64,000 bases of DNA from positions 2,418,001 through 2,482,000 of the forward strand of contig JAJNNX010000001.1 in NCBI GenBank assembly GCA_023159155.1, in the 5' to 3' direction. A program made the translations under genes and the position numbers. Below, in pieces: positions 60,893 to 64,000 of this stretch; position 1 is the stretch's first letter; every line of letters starts with the position of its first letter. Origin of the DNA: Ustulina deusta (taxonomy: Eukaryota > Ascomycota > Sordariomycetes > Xylariales > Xylariaceae). The notes beneath the pieces were generated by a model. It worked only from the letters and a program-made list of their open reading frames with translations, was not told where the DNA came from and ran no database searches.

Positions 60893-61394
60893 GACAGTTA
60901 CGAGAAGAGAGAAAACGAATAAGTGAAGAAGAAATAAGGGTAATGGAGTAGTTGACACACGACAATACAAAGGGCGGGAAACTGCTTACACCTGCTGGTT
61001 ATTTTGCTTATATATGATGTGGGTTTACAATTGCTATTTTATTATGTCGACGGACTTAGCTTCATCTAGACGTGCTGTTGTGCAGAAATGGCAGATGGCA
61101 TATTGTGAATCAAAAAATGCGAGATTGTCACTATACGATCTTGTTGTCAAGGGTGTCGGAGGTTTACTCTATTAAGTATAGATAGACTATTCAAAACAAG
61201 ACTGATGATCAATGAGTCCGTCGTTTTCAAGCCGCATACCTTCTTATACTCCGTTATTGAGGGGGGGTGTTGAACGGAGTTCCCTAATCCAGCGACGTAG
61301 GTACTAGCTGTCGAGTCATCGGCCGAAACACCTTATACAGCTAAACTCGTGACGTTAGAATAAATATATATCTAGTCGGGGTTGGCCTAGTTGA
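60893..61394. other. Intergenic between convergent genes
   Basis: About 500 bp between the secreted-protein gene (plus) and GH131 (minus); nothing else is seen. Confidence 0.5.
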
Positions 61395-62644
61395 TTAGGG
61401 GGCATAGACTGAGTTTAGAAGCGTGGATAACTTACTGGGACCACCGATAGCCGTGGTAATGGAACCGGACTCAACGTAGACGCCAGAAAAATAGAAGTCC
61501 TCGGTGGTATCAGAGTATCCCGAGCGCGGCAACTGTATTTAGAGATCCAGAGTCAGAAATTGCCATTTTTGGTGATAACATCAAGGCTTTGGGGAGTTTG
61601 CATCAGAAATAGGAGCAGTAAACACTTTGATTAGGCAACCCAGGCTCCCAAGCCATGGCAAAAGTGGTGTGAGGGATTCTGGAGTACTGACCTCGAGGAC
61701 GCCTAGGTGCCAATCGGCGCCGTTTGAAGAGGTTGACGCCGATACGGGTGCTACCACCTGCTTTAGCGGATCACTGCTCTCCGACTCCCAGAAGCCGACT
61801 GTATTCCTGCTAAAGTCCTGCACAGTAAGAAAAACAAAGTGATAGGTTAGCCGGGTTGGGTGCTTAATCCTTCTTGAGGAGTAGGTATAAATAGAAAGAA
61901 GAAGAAGAAGAAAGAAAAAAAGGTGAAAAATCTATCCAAGAGTGACGAGGGGGGCATATTCGAAGGAGATGGGGAATGGGGATGGAGGGACAGAACTCAC
62001 GATCTCGTAGGCGATGTTGTACCACACATTAGCCTTCCATTCCGTCTTCCACTTCGAGTTCTGGGAGACCATGAATTGCAGGTTTGGGTTCGAGGTGCCC
62101 GACTCGCCCGAAATCCAGCCGGATTTCATCTCGACGAAGTGCGACTCGAAGAAGCAGATCTGGTGCTCGCGGTTCACGCTCGGCGCATTGGTGTCCTTGC
62201 GCATCATCGAGAAGTGGTAGTACACCTTGCCGCTGTTGATGGCTGCCTGGGTCTGTGGGATCAACCTATTCCAAGGAAAGGATTAGGTATTATGATTATG
62301 ATTGATTTATTTATCGGATCACAGGGAGGAGGAAGAAGGAGAAGAAGACTTGTGTACTCTGTGCGTCGCATGTTCTGACCATTCCAGAAGGCCGTGCTGT
62401 CAAGCGTGAACTTGGCACCTTGCTTCGACACTGTGTCGGCCGGGTTCTTGTAGTCCGAGGAGAGGCTGACGTATCTGTCGACGCTGGCGGATCCGTGGAT
62501 GTAGTACTGATATGGACCGACTTGGTTAGCCCATGACCACTTGTTCAAGTCGGCCGACGAGGTGAACTCGTTGAACCGCCCGTCCCAGATAACAGTGGCC
62601 TGAGCGAGGTGCGCCAGCGCCACGGAGACTAGCGAGGCCTTCAT
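61395..62644 (-). CDS. Glycoside hydrolase family 131 (beta-glucanase)
   Basis: Predicted 271 residues in four exons: 62358-62644, 62001-62265, 61692-61817 and 61395-61532. The signal peptide is MKASLVSVALAHLAQA. The mature enzyme begins TVIWDGRFNEFTSS and carries the GH131 landmarks LNKWSWANQVGPYQYYIHG, FWNGQNMRRTE-LIPQTQAA, VYYHFSMMRKDTNAPSVNRE, HQICFFESHFVEMKSGWISG and NGADWHLGVLE-LPRSGYSD. GH131 enzymes cut beta-1,3-, beta-1,6- and beta-1,4-glucans in plant or fungal walls. No carbohydrate-binding module is seen. The 3' end is ambiguous. The frame can run to TAA at 61395-61397 (as given). Alternatively, a GTAAGT donor after AIGGP could splice to CAACTAG 49 bp later and end SQPRLDIYLF at about 61366. 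Confidence 0.93.
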
Positions 62645-62770
62645 TGCGTTGTAAACCACGCGAGAGAGACAAGAGCTACGTGTGAGTAGATATGGTCGAT
62701 ATGCTCGAGGAGGGGGGTTAGACCGGAAGACACCCTAGAAACGAGCCAAAAGGTCAGGGCCCTCTCATGT

Positions 62771-62777
62771 TTTATAG
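62771..62777 (-). promoter_or_regulatory. TATA box of the GH131 gene
   Basis: TATAAAA on the minus strand, 127 bp upstream of the start codon at 62644. Confidence 0.5.
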
Positions 62778-63498
62778 TTGCCTTGAAAAGAGGCATTCCG
62801 ACGTACTGAGGAACGTGGGCAGTTCACCGTCCTATCATCAAGCAGGAGAGCTGCAGGTTTTATTATAGTTACTTTCCTTTAATTGCGCAGTTAATCCGGG
62901 CAAGGCCCAGAACTAATATTAGATAGGCTGGGCGGTCCGCTACCTTGAGATGGACGATATGTAAGTAATCCATTTTGCGCGTCGAAGGACTAAGGCAGCT
63001 GCGGACAGGCTCCTCCGAATGCACATTTATTCAATCCTATCATATTGCCCTGGGGAGGCGGCGGCGGTTGAATTTAGCCTAGAAGAGGACATGCTGGTGA
63101 GCCGCCTGGATTATGTAGCAGGTATCACGACAAGATCATACCTGGTGATAGAATGGCCCGGTATTTTACTATGAAGATCTGGGCTACTAGCACCATAGCA
63201 AGTAACGAGAGGGCGTTGTGTCCCTTCAAATGATGGGGCCGTATGGTCCAAACTCATTGCCAAGCGTCGGCGCGCCTCAGGCTAGATCAGTATTGGTTTT
63301 GAAACCTTCGTGGTTTTACACCGCCTAAAGATCTTTCATTTATATTCGACATCGTATGACAACATTCACGTCCTCCGGCTATTTAATGTCAACCCTAACA
63401 CGGTGGGTTTCGAAGCAAGATGGGTCGATATATTGCTTGAACTCAGCACTGCTAAGGTGAGCTCCTTGTGTGTCCTTCAAAAATATACTTCGAGAACC
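62778..63498. other. Intergenic, no gene seen
   Basis: About 720 bp between the GH131 promoter and the 3' end of the transporter; nothing named. Confidence 0.5.
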
Positions 63499-64000
63499 TC
63501 AATATTCTAACCCTGCACCGAAGCTGCTATTTCTGGCTATCGTCGCTCGTTCTAAACTGGCACGTGGCGTATCGACGCTGTGTTTCCCGGTAGGTGGATG
63601 CACGCCTATGATGGCCTCACCTTCTTCCGTTGCGTATATAGCGGCGGTCTCAGGTGGAACAGACGCGTCGTCTTCAATCCTGTAGACGAGGTATGCTGCA
63701 AATAGTACAAACACGCCTCCACTAGCTAAAACAATGGAATAGCTATGATCCCCAGGAACGCCTCTTGGCTTTTGGAAGAATCGGAAGATAATACTTGAGC
63801 CCAAAGTCGCAATCATCTGCGGCGAAGCAATGGCCATATTGTGAATACCAAGGATGACACCTGCCTGGTCGGGCTCCCGTTCATTGTCTCGTGATCGTTC
63901 TTCATTGTCGACAATAGGATCGGATATTTGCTGGTTACTTTCAGCAACTTGTGTGACATGCCTCATTTGCTGTTTTGTCGCCCGATACATGGCATGACGG
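63499..64000 (-). CDS. SLC45/GPH-type sucrose (or maltose) transporter, C-terminal part (runs off the window)
   Basis: The last 166 residues of a major-facilitator sugar/proton symporter. The recognisable part is AGVILGIHNMAIASPQMIAT, followed by SSIIFRFFQKPRGVPGDHSY and a final TM (SIVLASGGVFVLFAAYLVYR). In fungal and plant GPH/SLC45 sucrose transporters this corresponds to TM10-TM12. A hydrophilic cytosolic loop with many Asp/Glu/Arg precedes it, and a cytosolic tail of about 50 residues ends FGAGLEY. The frame is open to the window edge, so the start is outside. Substrate identity (sucrose, maltose or another glucoside) is not decided by this part. Confidence 0.82.
   Translation of the reverse strand, partial: RHAMYRATKQQMRHVTQVAESNQQISDPIVDNEERSRDNEREPDQAGVILGIHNMAIASPQMIATLGSSIIFRFFQKPRGVPGDHSYSIVLASGGVFVLFAAYLVYRIEDDASVPPETAAIYATEEGEAIIGVHPPTGKHSVDTPRASLERATIARNSSFGAGLEY

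Noticed and set aside
1..64000. CRISPR arrays, bacterial operons, rRNA genes, telomere repeats
   Set aside because: The sequence is eukaryotic nuclear DNA; I saw no regular spacer arrays, no rRNA and no TTAGGG arrays.

Overview
The window is nuclear DNA of a filamentous ascomycete (Pezizomycotina, most likely a Sordariomycete). Genes are split by short introns of about 50-200 bp with GT..AG ends and CTRAY-like branch points. The protein set is typical of such fungi: a C-terminal-velvet regulator (VelC type), a fungal-rhodopsin (Pth11/SAT4-like) membrane protein, a stand-alone NRPS-like reductase, a GH131 glucanase, a DUF7907-type secreted protein and a MAPEG protein. Exon structures were worked out by hand from reading-frame continuity and splice signals. 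Family names come from recognition, not from a database search.

Layout. The first 23 kb is a dense housekeeping block. In order it holds DNA polymerase alpha catalytic subunit (5' part, minus), a mitochondrial PPR protein (plus), an unrecognised protein (plus), a DUF1770/Atg43-like protein (plus), a WHIM-domain chromatin protein (minus), translation release factor eRF1 (plus), prephenate dehydratase (plus), pyruvate dehydrogenase E1 alpha (minus) and a VelC-like regulator (minus). From 23 to 56.6 kb the window is gene-poor. It holds a hydrophilic repeat protein (plus), an NRPS-like A-T-R reductase (minus), a rhodopsin-like 7-TM protein (minus), a decayed small zinc-ribbon gene (minus) and a GPR1/FUN34/YaaH-type transporter (plus), separated by 3-10 kb of non-coding DNA. 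That DNA is rich in the 7-mer TAGTGTA/TACACTA and carries signs of old, transition-mutated repeats. The last 8 kb is an accessory block of secreted and membrane proteins: DUF7907 (plus), MAPEG (plus), a Ser/Thr-rich secreted protein (plus), GH131 (minus) and the 3' end of an SLC45/sucrose-type transporter gene (minus).

The most striking observation is at eRF1. Its UGA stop is followed after 3 nt by a very good intron, and a second intron lies further downstream. When the first intron is removed, the frame stays open for 83 more sense codons and the post-stop hexamer becomes CAGUUU, close to a known readthrough context. This is the arrangement expected if release-factor level is autoregulated through readthrough and 3'-UTR-intron-dependent decay. 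Most intergenic stretches outside these features hold nothing I can name.
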